Assembly (NCBI GenBank): GCA_013289475.1
Contig: JABCZW010000023.1
Coordinates: 1-37,445, forward strand
Source of the DNA: Bacteroidota bacterium
Lineage (GTDB): Bacteria; Bacteroidota; Bacteroidia; JABEUT01
Length of the DNA stretch: 37,445 bases
Direction of reading: 5' to 3'
The stretch's first letter is position 1, and each line of letters starts with the position of its first letter. Position numbers and translations under genes: made by a program. Shown here piece by piece: positions 8,072 to 15,684 of the stretch. A model generated the notes under the pieces. It ran no database searches, was not told where the DNA came from, and was given only the letters and a program-made list of their open reading frames with translations.

Positions 8072-9301
8072 ATGAAGAAGATTAACATCTTTCTATTATT
8101 ACTCACAATATTTTTTAGCTCATCTTCAAATTGTCAATGTACATTAATGGAAGATTATTACTCTAATATTAAAAAGGATAGCATTACCCATCTTTATTAT
8201 AAAAATGGTAATCCATTTAACGGAGTAGATACTGTCAAAGGTAATGGAGGATACTTCAATTACTTTGGAGTATGTTATTACAAACTTGGAAAAAGAATAA
8301 AGGTTGAGGAATACTATAATACTGAAAGTTTAATAAAACATAAGCGTTCCGAATTTTATTATGATTCTAATGGTGTCATACTTAATGGGATACGCAATTT
8401 CTTGAATAGAGACGGAGTTGTATTTGAACAAGTGCAATATAATAATGGATGTCCAGATGGTATAGATATTCAATTCTCTAATCATGAATATGATACTAAT
8501 CATGGAATATATTACCTAGGTTATAATATTATGGGACAACGAACAGGTACGGATTATTATTTTTATCCGGACAGTAAAATTAAAGAAGAAGATAAAAAAC
8601 TCACCGATACATTAAACATGCCACGATTCAGGCACATCAGCTGGTACGAAAACGGTAGAATTAAAAATGAATATAATTACACTTTGGGAAAGCATACCCA
8701 TGATAACCCATTTTATTATTTACAAAAAGATGCATATGGAATTGTGAAAGGCTGGTACGAAAATGGAAAGATTAAAGATATTGGTGAATGGGAAAATAAC
8801 AAATTAGTTGGACTCTGGAAATATTATGATTCAAATGGCAAACTCAGGAAAATAACTTCTTACGACACAAATAAAAATACAGAAGAAGTAATGAGGTATA
8901 ATGAGCACGGAGAGCTACTGAATCAGAAAAGTATAAAAAATAAACAGGAGTTAAAAAAGTATCTAGTAGGAACATGGATAAGTATCGAGGATTCTAATCA
9001 TATAGTACGAATTACTAATGACTCTGTTATTGATATATCTCATTCAGAATTTTGTATCCATTATTTTCCATATAGAATAACTGATACTGCTTGTTGTTCA
9101 CATACTAAAGGCTATTCCAAATCAATAAAATATTTTATTGGGGAAGCACATCCAGAACTTGTTAATTTAACTCCTTCTTGTGTTGGAGTAACCTATATTG
9201 ACATGAATTATCTAGATCTTACAATACTCGATTTGTATGATAATGATGCGGGGCTTTGTTTATTTTTTAAAAGAAAACAAGATACCGTCAAAGGCAAATA
9301 A
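8072..9301 (+). CDS. Secreted MORN-variant repeat protein, function unknown
   Basis: A 409-aa protein starting with a Sec signal peptide (MKKINIFLLLLTIFFSSSSN). Its body contains the short aromatic/Gly pattern of bacterial MORN-variant repeats: HLYYKNGNPFNG, ISWYENGRIKNEY, GWYENGKIKDIGEWENNK and LWKYYDSNGKLRK. Such repeats are common in Bacteroidota secreted proteins, including some antitoxin-like ones, with no established reaction. The C-terminal ~110 residues (after about residue 300, KYLVGTWISIEDSNH) form a separate domain resembling a small secreted beta-rich domain. ATG at 8072 is chosen because the signal peptide begins there and a promoter box lies just before. The DNA is clearly more AT-rich than its neighbours, a hint of recent acquisition. 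It converges on cysQ, 13 bp apart. Confidence 0.65.
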   Translation: MKKINIFLLLLTIFFSSSSNCQCTLMEDYYSNIKKDSITHLYYKNGNPFNGVDTVKGNGGYFNYFGVCYYKLGKRIKVEEYYNTESLIKHKRSEFYYDSNGVILNGIRNFLNRDGVVFEQVQYNNGCPDGIDIQFSNHEYDTNHGIYYLGYNIMGQRTGTDYYFYPDSKIKEEDKKLTDTLNMPRFRHISWYENGRIKNEYNYTLGKHTHDNPFYYLQKDAYGIVKGWYENGKIKDIGEWENNKLVGLWKYYDSNGKLRKITSYDTNKNTEEVMRYNEHGELLNQKSIKNKQELKKYLVGTWISIEDSNHIVRITNDSVIDISHSEFCIHYFPYRITDTACCSHTKGYSKSIKYFIGEAHPELVNLTPSCVGVTYIDMNYLDLTILDLYDNDAGLCLFFKRKQDTVKGK

Positions 9302-9314
9302 AAACGCTTGCCTC

Positions 9315-10127
9315 TTACGAAGTCACCAAAAAGTGTGGATTCAAAAGACTCTTTTTGTTGTATGATAAAGGCTTGTTAGTTTCCATATTCAATACCTTTT
9401 TACCAATCTCTTCCACAATAATCTGCCCTGCAGCAGAATCCCATTCCATGGTTGGTGCAAAGCGTGGGTAAGCATCTGCCCTGCCCTCTGCTACTAAACA
9501 AAACTTTATAGAGCTTCCGGCAGAAACAGTATTAACGCTGCCATGTTTTTCTTTCTCTTTATTTATAAAAGTCTCTGTTTCCGGTGACATGTGCGAACGG
9601 CTGGCCACTACAGTATAAGGGCGCTTCGGGCCTGTTAAAGGCAATTTCTCAGCAACCTTTACCAACTGGTCATTCCACTGATAGGTATAGTTACCTGCAT
9701 TTAATATACGGTAAGCGCCCTTGCCCTTAATGGCATAGTATAAGGTCTGCATAACCGGTAAATATATCAGCCCGAATACGGGTAAGCCCTTATGCATTAA
9801 AGCAATGTTCACAGTAAATTCCCCGTTACGTTTTACAAATTCCTTGGTACCATCGAGCGGATCAACAAGCCAGAAGTTTTCCCATCCCTTCCTGTCTTCA
9901 TAAGCTACTTCTGCCATTTCTTCGCTAAGCACCAAAGGGTATTCGGTACTTCTTAAGCCCGAACTTATAATATCATTCGATATTTTATCGGCTTCGGTAA
10001 GCGGGGAATGGTCCTCTTTATATTCCACATCAAAAGGCTTGCTGTAAACCTCCATTATAGATTTACCTGCCAGTATTACCAGGTTTACGGTCTGTAGTAA
10101 AAGTTTCTCCGGAATGTCTATACCCAT
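9315..10127 (-). CDS. cysQ: 3'(2'),5'-bisphosphate nucleotidase CysQ
   Basis: A 270-aa inositol-monophosphatase-fold enzyme that hydrolyses 3'-phosphoadenosine 5'-phosphate, a by-product of sulfate assimilation, to AMP. The metal-binding motifs are present: LSEEM (residues ~68-72), WLVDPLDGTKEF (~86-97) and WDSAAGQIIVEE near residue 225. Length and motif spacing fit CysQ better than inositol monophosphatase SuhB, though the two families share the fold. The ATG overlaps the stop of the upstream membrane-protein gene by one base (TAATG), so the two are translationally coupled. No other sulfur gene is in the window. Confidence 0.88.
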   Translation of the reverse strand: MGIDIPEKLLLQTVNLVILAGKSIMEVYSKPFDVEYKEDHSPLTEADKISNDIISSGLRSTEYPLVLSEEMAEVAYEDRKGWENFWLVDPLDGTKEFVKRNGEFTVNIALMHKGLPVFGLIYLPVMQTLYYAIKGKGAYRILNAGNYTYQWNDQLVKVAEKLPLTGPKRPYTVVASRSHMSPETETFINKEKEKHGSVNTVSAGSSIKFCLVAEGRADAYPRFAPTMEWDSAAGQIIVEEIGKKVLNMETNKPLSYNKKSLLNPHFLVTS

Positions 10128-10612
10128 TAAGCAGCGTGATGAAAGTAGTGAGCTAATTGATTATAAAAAGTGTGGTAAAGGAAGTACAAAATAACATCCC
10201 ATATAACGATAGAAATAAGCATATAGGATATTACCTTTTGTTTATCCTGGTAAAACCTAACCGCTAATATGGCACCAATAGGTATTGATAAAACTATGGG
10301 AGTAAAAAAGGCTATGCCCGCCAGTCCCCACCTGTCTTTTACCTTATGAAAGAACTTATTATCGAGTATCGATTTTTGCTTTTCTTTTTTCTGCGGCCAG
10401 TATCGCTGCCTGAATTTATGCCAGTTTTCGAGTACCCATTCGCTTATGTTAGCAAACAAAATACTACCCGTTACGCCGCCCGCAGTGGTAATGGTAACGG
10501 CCTTAAAAAAATTGTAATTGGCAAAGACTGCCCAAGGCACTCCTCCGAAACCAAATTTTACAGTACTGAGAGTGAAAATCCCCGCAATCTGCTTTATCTC
10601 ATGCCAAACCAT
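10127..10612 (-). CDS. Small integral membrane protein, unknown function
   Basis: A 161-aa protein with hydrophobic segments around residues 8-30, 38-57, 95-117 and 126-150, separated by a basic cytoplasmic-type stretch (KFRQRYWPQKKEKQKS). The second half (WGLAGIAFFTPIVLSIPIGAI) recalls small multidrug-export/SNARE-associated-like membrane proteins, but the match is from memory and weak. It starts at ATG 10612 and is coupled by a 1-bp overlap to cysQ. A TATCTTTG box on the minus strand at 10676-10683 sits about 64 bp upstream. No function is assigned. Confidence 0.7.
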   Translation of the reverse strand: MVWHEIKQIAGIFTLSTVKFGFGGVPWAVFANYNFFKAVTITTAGGVTGSILFANISEWVLENWHKFRQRYWPQKKEKQKSILDNKFFHKVKDRWGLAGIAFFTPIVLSIPIGAILAVRFYQDKQKVISYMLISIVIWDVILYFLYHTFYNQLAHYFHHAA

Positions 10613-10675
10613 AAATATATATGAGCACTATAACGTTTTAAATCTTACTTGTAATGTCCCCAGAGTTTCTTTATT

Positions 10676-10683
10676 CAAAGATA
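10676..10683 (-). promoter_or_regulatory. Bacteroidota -7 box upstream of the membrane protein-cysQ pair
   Basis: Read on the minus strand this is TATCTTTG, a perfect TAnnTTTG match, inside the 149-bp gap after the FemAB-like gene. It marks a likely separate transcription unit for the membrane protein and cysQ. The -33 element is not obvious. Confidence 0.45.
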
Positions 10684-10761
10684 CTAATATTATAACTGGT
10701 TTACAATTGTTAGAAGGTATTTTTAAATCTCAATTAAAAGCACTTTCGTCGCTGGGCTTTT

Positions 10762-11706
10762 TTACTTAGAAGCGGCGCTCTTTTTCTTGAACTGCATTTC
10801 CTTCAACCATTTTACCGGGCCGGGCAGGTTGTTCTTTCGTATTTTAATGTAATGTGCTTCTTTAGCACCAAAGCCTTTGTAGAATCTTGCCACATCGGGG
10901 TCGGTTGAGCCTTCAAAATCGAAAGTAAGGTTTTGCTGTGCATTTTCCTCAATATAACGGTTAATTAAAAAAGTCATGGAATGAGTATCAAAGGCCTTTT
11001 TATTTGTCCCTGAAAACAGGAATATGGTCCTGCGGTTGCTTTCTACTAAAAATGCGCCCGCACATAATTCTTTCTCCTTTGTATAAACTCCCCAGCATTG
11101 CCCCAGGCCTTTTTTAATGCAAGCTTGCATAAGGGTATTCAGCATACTGTATTGCGACGAACTTATATTATAGTTCTTTCCCCTGTTTGCTTTAAAAAGG
11201 TCAATGATCTTTTTAGGCGGCACATTCTTGGCAATAGTAAGGGCGCTTGCCATTGCCTTTTTCAAATTTCTTTTTGTCTGGGTAGAGTAATTTAACTGCA
11301 ATTTGTCATAAGCAGAAATAAGGTCGAGCAGATGTGTAACACCTTCATCGGTTTCAAAACCATCGGTAACAGGACGATTAAATGTATTCAGGCTAAGCTC
11401 TATGTATTTGTATTTGGCGGGTATGGCTTTTAAAAACTCCTTCACCTTTTCATTAGTGATCTTTGAAGTAGAAAACACCCCATGTTGTTGGCTGAATGAA
11501 GGCTGTGCCGTATACAGGAATCCATATTTTTCGCCCCTTGGCAATGGCATTACGCTTTTGTAATCATCTTCTACAAGGCCATCCCATTTACCGCAGGCAA
11601 TATCTAAATACCACGAATAGGCATATATCATTCCGTTAACGGAATTGCGTATACACGAATCCCATTTCGACTTATCAATATCGCTATGCAGAATATATTT
11701 TATCAC
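10762..11706 (-). CDS. FemAB/GNAT-fold acyl- or aminoacyltransferase-like protein
   Basis: A 314-aa protein with the two-lobed GNAT layout of FemAB-like transferases: N-terminal IYAYSWYLDIACG and FLYTAQPSFSQQHG segments, then a C-terminal acetyltransferase-like half containing QCWGVYTKEKELCAGAFLV, IFLFSGTNKKAFD and FDFEGSTDPDVARFYKGFGA. The last motif is typical of FemAB/acetyltransferase_6 proteins. The acceptor could be a cell-wall peptide or a surface sugar; the sequence does not decide. The start is GTG at 11704-11706, overlapping the TGA of the polysaccharide deacetylase gene by four bases (GTGA), which supports coupling. It is the last gene of the radC-wecB operon. Confidence 0.72.
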   Translation of the reverse strand: MIKYILHSDIDKSKWDSCIRNSVNGMIYAYSWYLDIACGKWDGLVEDDYKSVMPLPRGEKYGFLYTAQPSFSQQHGVFSTSKITNEKVKEFLKAIPAKYKYIELSLNTFNRPVTDGFETDEGVTHLLDLISAYDKLQLNYSTQTKRNLKKAMASALTIAKNVPPKKIIDLFKANRGKNYNISSSQYSMLNTLMQACIKKGLGQCWGVYTKEKELCAGAFLVESNRRTIFLFSGTNKKAFDTHSMTFLINRYIEENAQQNLTFDFEGSTDPDVARFYKGFGAKEAHYIKIRKNNLPGPVKWLKEMQFKKKSAASK

Positions 11707-13010
11707 TTTGCTTCAGCTACAATTGTTTCAAACACTCTCGTCCATCCCATCCACTTACCTTTATCATTCAAGGAGTCGTTATGCCATATACCAACGAATT
11801 CTCCCTTAACTTGTTTTACCTGCTCAATAAGTTTCTTGGTTATATCTATTGCTTCATCAGGCGACATAAACATATATTCGTTCAAGGTACCATCCATAAC
11901 CGCGCTTGAATGCAATTTTAAAGGCAATATTTCTTCTTTTTGCAGATCGTAAAAAAAGAAAGGCGTACATATACTTGCCCTAAAACCCACCGTACCTGCA
12001 TAGCATAAAGTATAATCATCGGTTATACCTGATGATGCAAGCCCGCGAAATGTATCGGGCCACAATATGCGCAGAAAATGCTGGCGCGATTTCGTGATCT
12101 TATTTCCCAACTTATCTTCTAACTTCTTTATTTCTTCTTTAACCATTTCGGTTTTACCCAACGATGAATATGATGGGTGAATAGCTACATCTGCAAAGCC
12201 CGATACTTTTTTCACCAGGTCAGAAAAATCTTTACTCTCCACATTTATATTCTTATCGTAATCGCCTCTCTTTCCTGCCAGGAAAAAATAAATAGGGTTT
12301 AGATTGTATTTTTTAAAAACCTGTTGCTGGTAATCATAGGTATCATAACCATCGGGCCTCGAACCAAACAGCGTTTTTGTTTTGTTTGATATCGTCCTGA
12401 AATCAAAATTCAATAAAGCTCTCAGGTATGCACCTATGGTTACATAAAGCTTTCTGCCTTTATGGGCATAAGCCACATCAATATCTATAGTGGGCGTAAA
12501 AGTGTATGTATTCTCTTTTATAATAATGGCCGGATAAGTCTTTTGCAGAATGCTTTTCAACTTCTCTGCCCAAAGGTTCACCAATGGCTGCTTTATAAAC
12601 TGGTTCTTAAAAGCAAGGCTATCGGCATGTTTAAATCTGCCGTGTTTATCGCCTTCATGTGGCAGGTATTCCTCGTAACGGCTAACTAAATAGAATGATG
12701 CAGCAAATACATCAAAGGGCATAGTACCGGGCGATTGGTAAAATATTTTTAGACCTTCCCATTCGCTGACTTTTATATTCTGCACACTCACTCCATTATC
12801 GAAAAGCAAACCTTTATAGTGAATGAATATTTCATTATCAGCCACCGCCTGTCCTGAATAATTTAATCTTGGGCCATTGTAATTTTTATACTCTTCAATA
12901 TCAGTAGTTACCTTATAGGGAGTAATTATCAGCGACTCAAAAAAAAGCGAAAGAGCATAATTTATGCGGGAAGTTATTTTAGGCGTATAGATTAGAAGGT
13001 CGGAACTCAT
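11703..13010 (-). CDS. Polysaccharide deacetylase family protein (NodB-like, Bacteroidota type)
   Basis: A 435-aa protein with an N-terminal lobe (residues ~1-160) seen in Bacteroidota polysaccharide deacetylases and a NodB-like catalytic region beginning at FTPTIDIDVAYAHKG near residue 170, which contains the Asp-x-Asp metal pair. ADVAIHPSYSS provides the His motif, and RQHFLRILWPDTFRGL with GITDDYTLCYAGTVGFRA matches later conserved motifs. There is no signal peptide, so it would act in the cytoplasm unless exported otherwise. Its ATG overlaps the wecB stop by four bases (ATGA), and its own stop overlaps the next gene. Acting next to WecB, it could modify N-acetylated sugars of a surface glycan; the substrate is inferred. 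Confidence 0.75.
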   Translation of the reverse strand: MSSDLLIYTPKITSRINYALSLFFESLIITPYKVTTDIEEYKNYNGPRLNYSGQAVADNEIFIHYKGLLFDNGVSVQNIKVSEWEGLKIFYQSPGTMPFDVFAASFYLVSRYEEYLPHEGDKHGRFKHADSLAFKNQFIKQPLVNLWAEKLKSILQKTYPAIIIKENTYTFTPTIDIDVAYAHKGRKLYVTIGAYLRALLNFDFRTISNKTKTLFGSRPDGYDTYDYQQQVFKKYNLNPIYFFLAGKRGDYDKNINVESKDFSDLVKKVSGFADVAIHPSYSSLGKTEMVKEEIKKLEDKLGNKITKSRQHFLRILWPDTFRGLASSGITDDYTLCYAGTVGFRASICTPFFFYDLQKEEILPLKLHSSAVMDGTLNEYMFMSPDEAIDITKKLIEQVKQVKGEFVGIWHNDSLNDKGKWMGWTRVFETIVAEAK

Positions 13011-14158
13011 GCTTTAAAATTACGCAACATCTCTTTGCAAATAAACTCCGATGCTTTACCATCGCCAAATATGGGAGGATAAGTATAATCCTTCTTGGTT
13101 TTAAAATACGTGAAAGCATCTTTTATCCGTTTAGAATCTGCCTCAACCAAAATCGAGTTTCCACATTCTACCAGCTCGATCCATTCTGTTTCACCACGCA
13201 TAACCACACATGGTTTATGCAAAAAGAATGCTTCCTTCTGCACACCGCCCGAGTCGGTAAACACCATGCTGCAATTCTTCTCTAGCGTAAGCATTTCGAG
13301 GAAAGAGGCCGGAGGAACAATATGGAAAAGTTTATTCTGTTTCAGGTCATTTACAATATTCTTGCCATGCCCCTGCTCAAGCATTTTCGATGTACGCGGG
13401 TGGGCAGGGAAAATAATATCAAGGTTGTTCTTCAGGCTTATTTCATTCAATGCACTTAAAATACTGTTCAGCCTTTCAGGGTCGTCGGTATTATTGTTGC
13501 GGTGAATGGTAAGCAGAATAAAATCTTTACCTTTTAATTTCAGGTCATCAATGATTTTTGTGTTCTTATCTGCAATCTCCGCAAAGAACAACGTATTGTC
13601 ATACATCACATCTCCGCAATGGTATATACCCGGGCGGTCTGCCGTAAACGGCGGTTTATTATTAGGATTAAAATTCTCTCTTATCAAATTGTTAAATCCT
13701 GCTTTTGTAGGGCTGAATAACAATGTAGAACAATGGTCGCATGCAATACGGTTAACCTCTTCGGGCATGGCTTTATTAAATGAACGTAAGCCTGCTTCTA
13801 TATGCACTACCGGAATATGTATTTTAACAGCAGCTACTGCGGCAGCCAATGTAGAATTGGTGTCGCCATATACCACCAGGCAATGAGGTTTTTCTTTCAA
13901 TAATATCTCTTCAATGCCATCGAGCATAGCTGCAGTCTGTTTACCGTGTGAACCCGAACCTACATTCAGATTATAATCGGGTGCAGGTATACCCATCTCC
14001 CGAAAAAACACCTCTGACATATTCTCATCGTAGTGCTGGCCTGTATGTAATATCAGTTCTTTAATGTCCTTGCTAAAATGTGTACGTATAGCCCTGCTCA
14101 ACGCAGCAGACTTAATGATCTGCGGCCTTGCTCCTATTACGGTCAATATCTTTATCAT
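13007..14158 (-). CDS. wecB: Non-hydrolysing UDP-N-acetylglucosamine 2-epimerase
   Basis: A 383-aa GT-B-fold epimerase that interconverts UDP-GlcNAc and UDP-ManNAc, the precursor for ManNAc-type surface sugars. Family motifs run the whole length: GARPQIIKSAALSRAI at residue 8, LHTGQHYDENMSEVFF, VYGDTNSTLAA, HIEAGLRSFN, MPEEVNRIACDH, LTIHRNNNTDDPERL, PAHPRTSKML and FTDSGGVQKEAFFL. The gene is complete and of normal length. It starts 9 bp after the radC stop and overlaps the deacetylase gene, so the four genes form one transcription unit. No WecC dehydrogenase is visible nearby, so the final sugar is unknown. Confidence 0.95.
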   Translation of the reverse strand: MIKILTVIGARPQIIKSAALSRAIRTHFSKDIKELILHTGQHYDENMSEVFFREMGIPAPDYNLNVGSGSHGKQTAAMLDGIEEILLKEKPHCLVVYGDTNSTLAAAVAAVKIHIPVVHIEAGLRSFNKAMPEEVNRIACDHCSTLLFSPTKAGFNNLIRENFNPNNKPPFTADRPGIYHCGDVMYDNTLFFAEIADKNTKIIDDLKLKGKDFILLTIHRNNNTDDPERLNSILSALNEISLKNNLDIIFPAHPRTSKMLEQGHGKNIVNDLKQNKLFHIVPPASFLEMLTLEKNCSMVFTDSGGVQKEAFFLHKPCVVMRGETEWIELVECGNSILVEADSKRIKDAFTYFKTKKDYTYPPIFGDGKASEFICKEMLRNFKA

Positions 14159-14167
14159 ATAATACTT

Positions 14168-14869
14168 TTATAAAAGTCCTTCGTCAGCAAAACTAAAATA
14201 GCCTGCATCCGAAATTATTAAATGGTCGAGCACTGCTATATCCAGCAACTGCCCGGCCTGTTTTATCTTTTGTGTCAATGCTTTGTCCTCATTGCTCGGC
14301 TGCAAATTACCAGAAGGATGATTATGGCACAATACTATGCTGCATGCAAAATGATCGAGGGCACTTTTAAATATCAATCGTGTATCGGCAACTGTGCCGG
14401 TAATACCACCCTGGCTTATCTTCTGACCAGATATAATTTTATTGGCACGGTTCAAATACATCACCCAAAACTCTTCGCTGCGCAAATCCGCCAAATGATG
14501 GAAGTACTCATACACATCCTTACTTCCGGCAATCTTTTCTTTCTCCTTTACCTCTGCCACCCTTCTGCGCTTTGCCAGTTCCAATGCGGCTACTATACTT
14601 ATTGCTTTAGCCTCACCTATTCCTTTAAATTTCTTTAAATCGCGAACCGTCAGCTTACCCAGTTCATTCAGGTTATTGTCAACGCTTTTCAATATTGCTT
14701 TTGCCACATCTACTGCCGATTCTCCGGGTACGCCCGAACCTATAAGTATGGCTATCAGCTCAGCATCCGACAATACATGAGAGCCCTTTTGCAATAGCTT
14801 TTCACGCGGGCGGTCTTCTTCAGCCCAGCTCCGTATTCCCGTAATCTCTTTGTATTGGGTGTTATCCAT
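14168..14869 (-). CDS. radC: RadC-family JAMM/MPN domain protein
   Basis: A 233-aa RadC protein. The N-terminal half has a helix-hairpin-helix-like region (LKKFKGIGEAKAISIVAALELAKRR), and the C-terminal half carries the JAMM metal motif as CHNHPSGNLQPSNED (His-x-His, Ser, Asp). The usual SxxRPREKL start is also present (SWAEEDRPREKLLQKG). Historically tied to DNA repair, the family's real role is unsettled. It is the first gene of the radC-wecB-deacetylase-FemAB unit with a 9-bp gap to wecB. The link to glycan genes may be only transcriptional. A -7 box lies 18 bp upstream of the start. Confidence 0.94.
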   Translation of the reverse strand: MDNTQYKEITGIRSWAEEDRPREKLLQKGSHVLSDAELIAILIGSGVPGESAVDVAKAILKSVDNNLNELGKLTVRDLKKFKGIGEAKAISIVAALELAKRRRVAEVKEKEKIAGSKDVYEYFHHLADLRSEEFWVMYLNRANKIISGQKISQGGITGTVADTRLIFKSALDHFACSIVLCHNHPSGNLQPSNEDKALTQKIKQAGQLLDIAVLDHLIISDAGYFSFADEGLL

Positions 14870-14886
14870 GCAGAAGCCTTATAGAG

Positions 14887-14894
14887 CAAAGGTA
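14887..14894 (-). promoter_or_regulatory. Bacteroidota promoter for the radC-wecB operon
   Basis: Minus-strand TACCTTTG matches TAnnTTTG and lies 18 bp before the radC ATG. A partial -33 (ATTG for TTTG) sits about 18 bp further upstream. The 12-bp word ATAGCAATAGAC, repeated at 15037, overlaps this -33 area. Confidence 0.5.
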
Positions 14895-14940
14895 AACAAG
14901 TATTGAAAATAGCAATAGACCAAGTGTTTCGTATTTACTT

Positions 14941-15072
14941 GGGCGTTCCCCTCCTATCGTCGGGTCGGGCTATCCGCTATTACTCCTCGCTACGCTGCGG
15001 GGTAACCGCTACAACGGCAAAGCCCTCATGAGTTCAATAGCAATAGACGAGGCACGAATAATCCCTAACGCG
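14941..15072. repeat. GC-rich structured intergenic element (GCGTTAGGGAT / GGGCGTTCCC type)
   Basis: A markedly GC-richer block in an AT-rich gap. Read on the minus strand it starts GCGTTAGGGATT, contains TAGCGGATAGCCCGACCC and ends GGGGAACGCCC; the ends GCGTT/AACGC pair (14943-14947 with 15067-15071). I recall very similar GCGTTAGGGAT...AGCCCGAC...AACGCCC elements scattered through Bacteroidota intergenic regions. Whether it is transcribed as a structured RNA or is a mobile repeat cannot be told from one copy. Confidence 0.55.
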
Positions 15073-15082
15073 AACTGCAAAA

Positions 15083-15140
15083 TCCCTTTATGGGTTGGGG
15101 CAAAACACTTTCAGAAGGTTACTTTTTAGTAATTTAGCAT
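15083..15140 (+). repeat. Diverged direct repeat, copy 1 (copy 2 at 15604-15662)
   Basis: Both copies contain, in order, a CCCTTTA/GGGTT word, GGGGCAAAA, CTTTCAGAA or CTTCAGAAA, and GGT(T)ACTTTTT, then TAATTTAGC or TAACTTCGC. Copy 2 ends 22 bp before the leuS start and copy 1 ends 21 bp before the small membrane protein gene, so each may supply a similar promoter/leader. Confidence 0.65.
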
Positions 15141-15161
15141 ATAAGTTCAACTGAATTCAAA

Positions 15162-15503
15162 TTGAAAATTATTAAAAAAGATAAACTAACCTTAGTACTA
15201 GTATCAATAGGGTTAGTTATGTACTTTTTAGTATTGCCTTATTCATATCTTCAACGTTTTCCGGATGGCCTCCTTTATAATGCGTTTAGTCTTAAAACGC
15301 AGCTGGTTATTAGTCATACTATCGAAATTATTTTCATGCCATACCAATTAATTATTACTCTTTGGGTTCTTTTAAATTTAAAAAAGATGAGGCAATATAA
15401 AATTGTTTGGCGCTTAAGTATATTACAAGCACTCATTACTATTTTATTAGTAGTAGTATTTCTAACATTTGCTTATAGCCTTTCCAATTGGAGATGGAGA
15501 TAA
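15162..15503 (+). CDS. Small membrane protein, unknown function
   Basis: A 113-aa predicted protein with three hydrophobic segments (residues ~10-28, ~49-69 and ~84-107) and a basic N-terminus (KIIKKDKL). The start is a TTG at 15162; the next in-frame ATG would remove the first membrane segment. I do not recognise the family. The gene sits between two diverged copies of a ~58-bp segment (15083-15140 and 15604-15662), the second being the upstream region of leuS, so it looks like an inserted or duplicated unit. Codon use is AT-rich. Reality of the gene is likely but not certain. Confidence 0.5.
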   Translation: MKIIKKDKLTLVLVSIGLVMYFLVLPYSYLQRFPDGLLYNAFSLKTQLVISHTIEIIFMPYQLIITLWVLLNLKKMRQYKIVWRLSILQALITILLVVVFLTFAYSLSNWRWR

Positions 15504-15547
15504 AATAAGAACTACCAATTACATTAATTTTCCACTGAATTTCATCA

Positions 15548-15623
15548 GCCCCAAACCCCTAAAGGGGCTTTGAAGCAAAATTACTTTCACATAACACTCA
15601 AAGCCCCTTTAGGGGTTTGGGGC
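15548..15623. repeat. Large perfect inverted repeat, CCCCTAAAGGGG type
   Basis: Two perfect 26-bp arms (15548-15573 and 15598-15623) with a 24-nt loop. Each arm is itself nearly palindromic around CCCCTAAAGGGG. This resembles a widespread Bacteroidota intergenic repeat, as I recall. It lies 62 bp ahead of leuS and overlaps copy 2 of the direct repeat. No long T-run follows it, so it is not a standard terminator. Confidence 0.8.
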
Positions 15624-15684
15624 AAAAGATCTTCAGAAAGGTACTTTTTCCTAACTTCGCCAGCATTATATACTACAGATAAAT

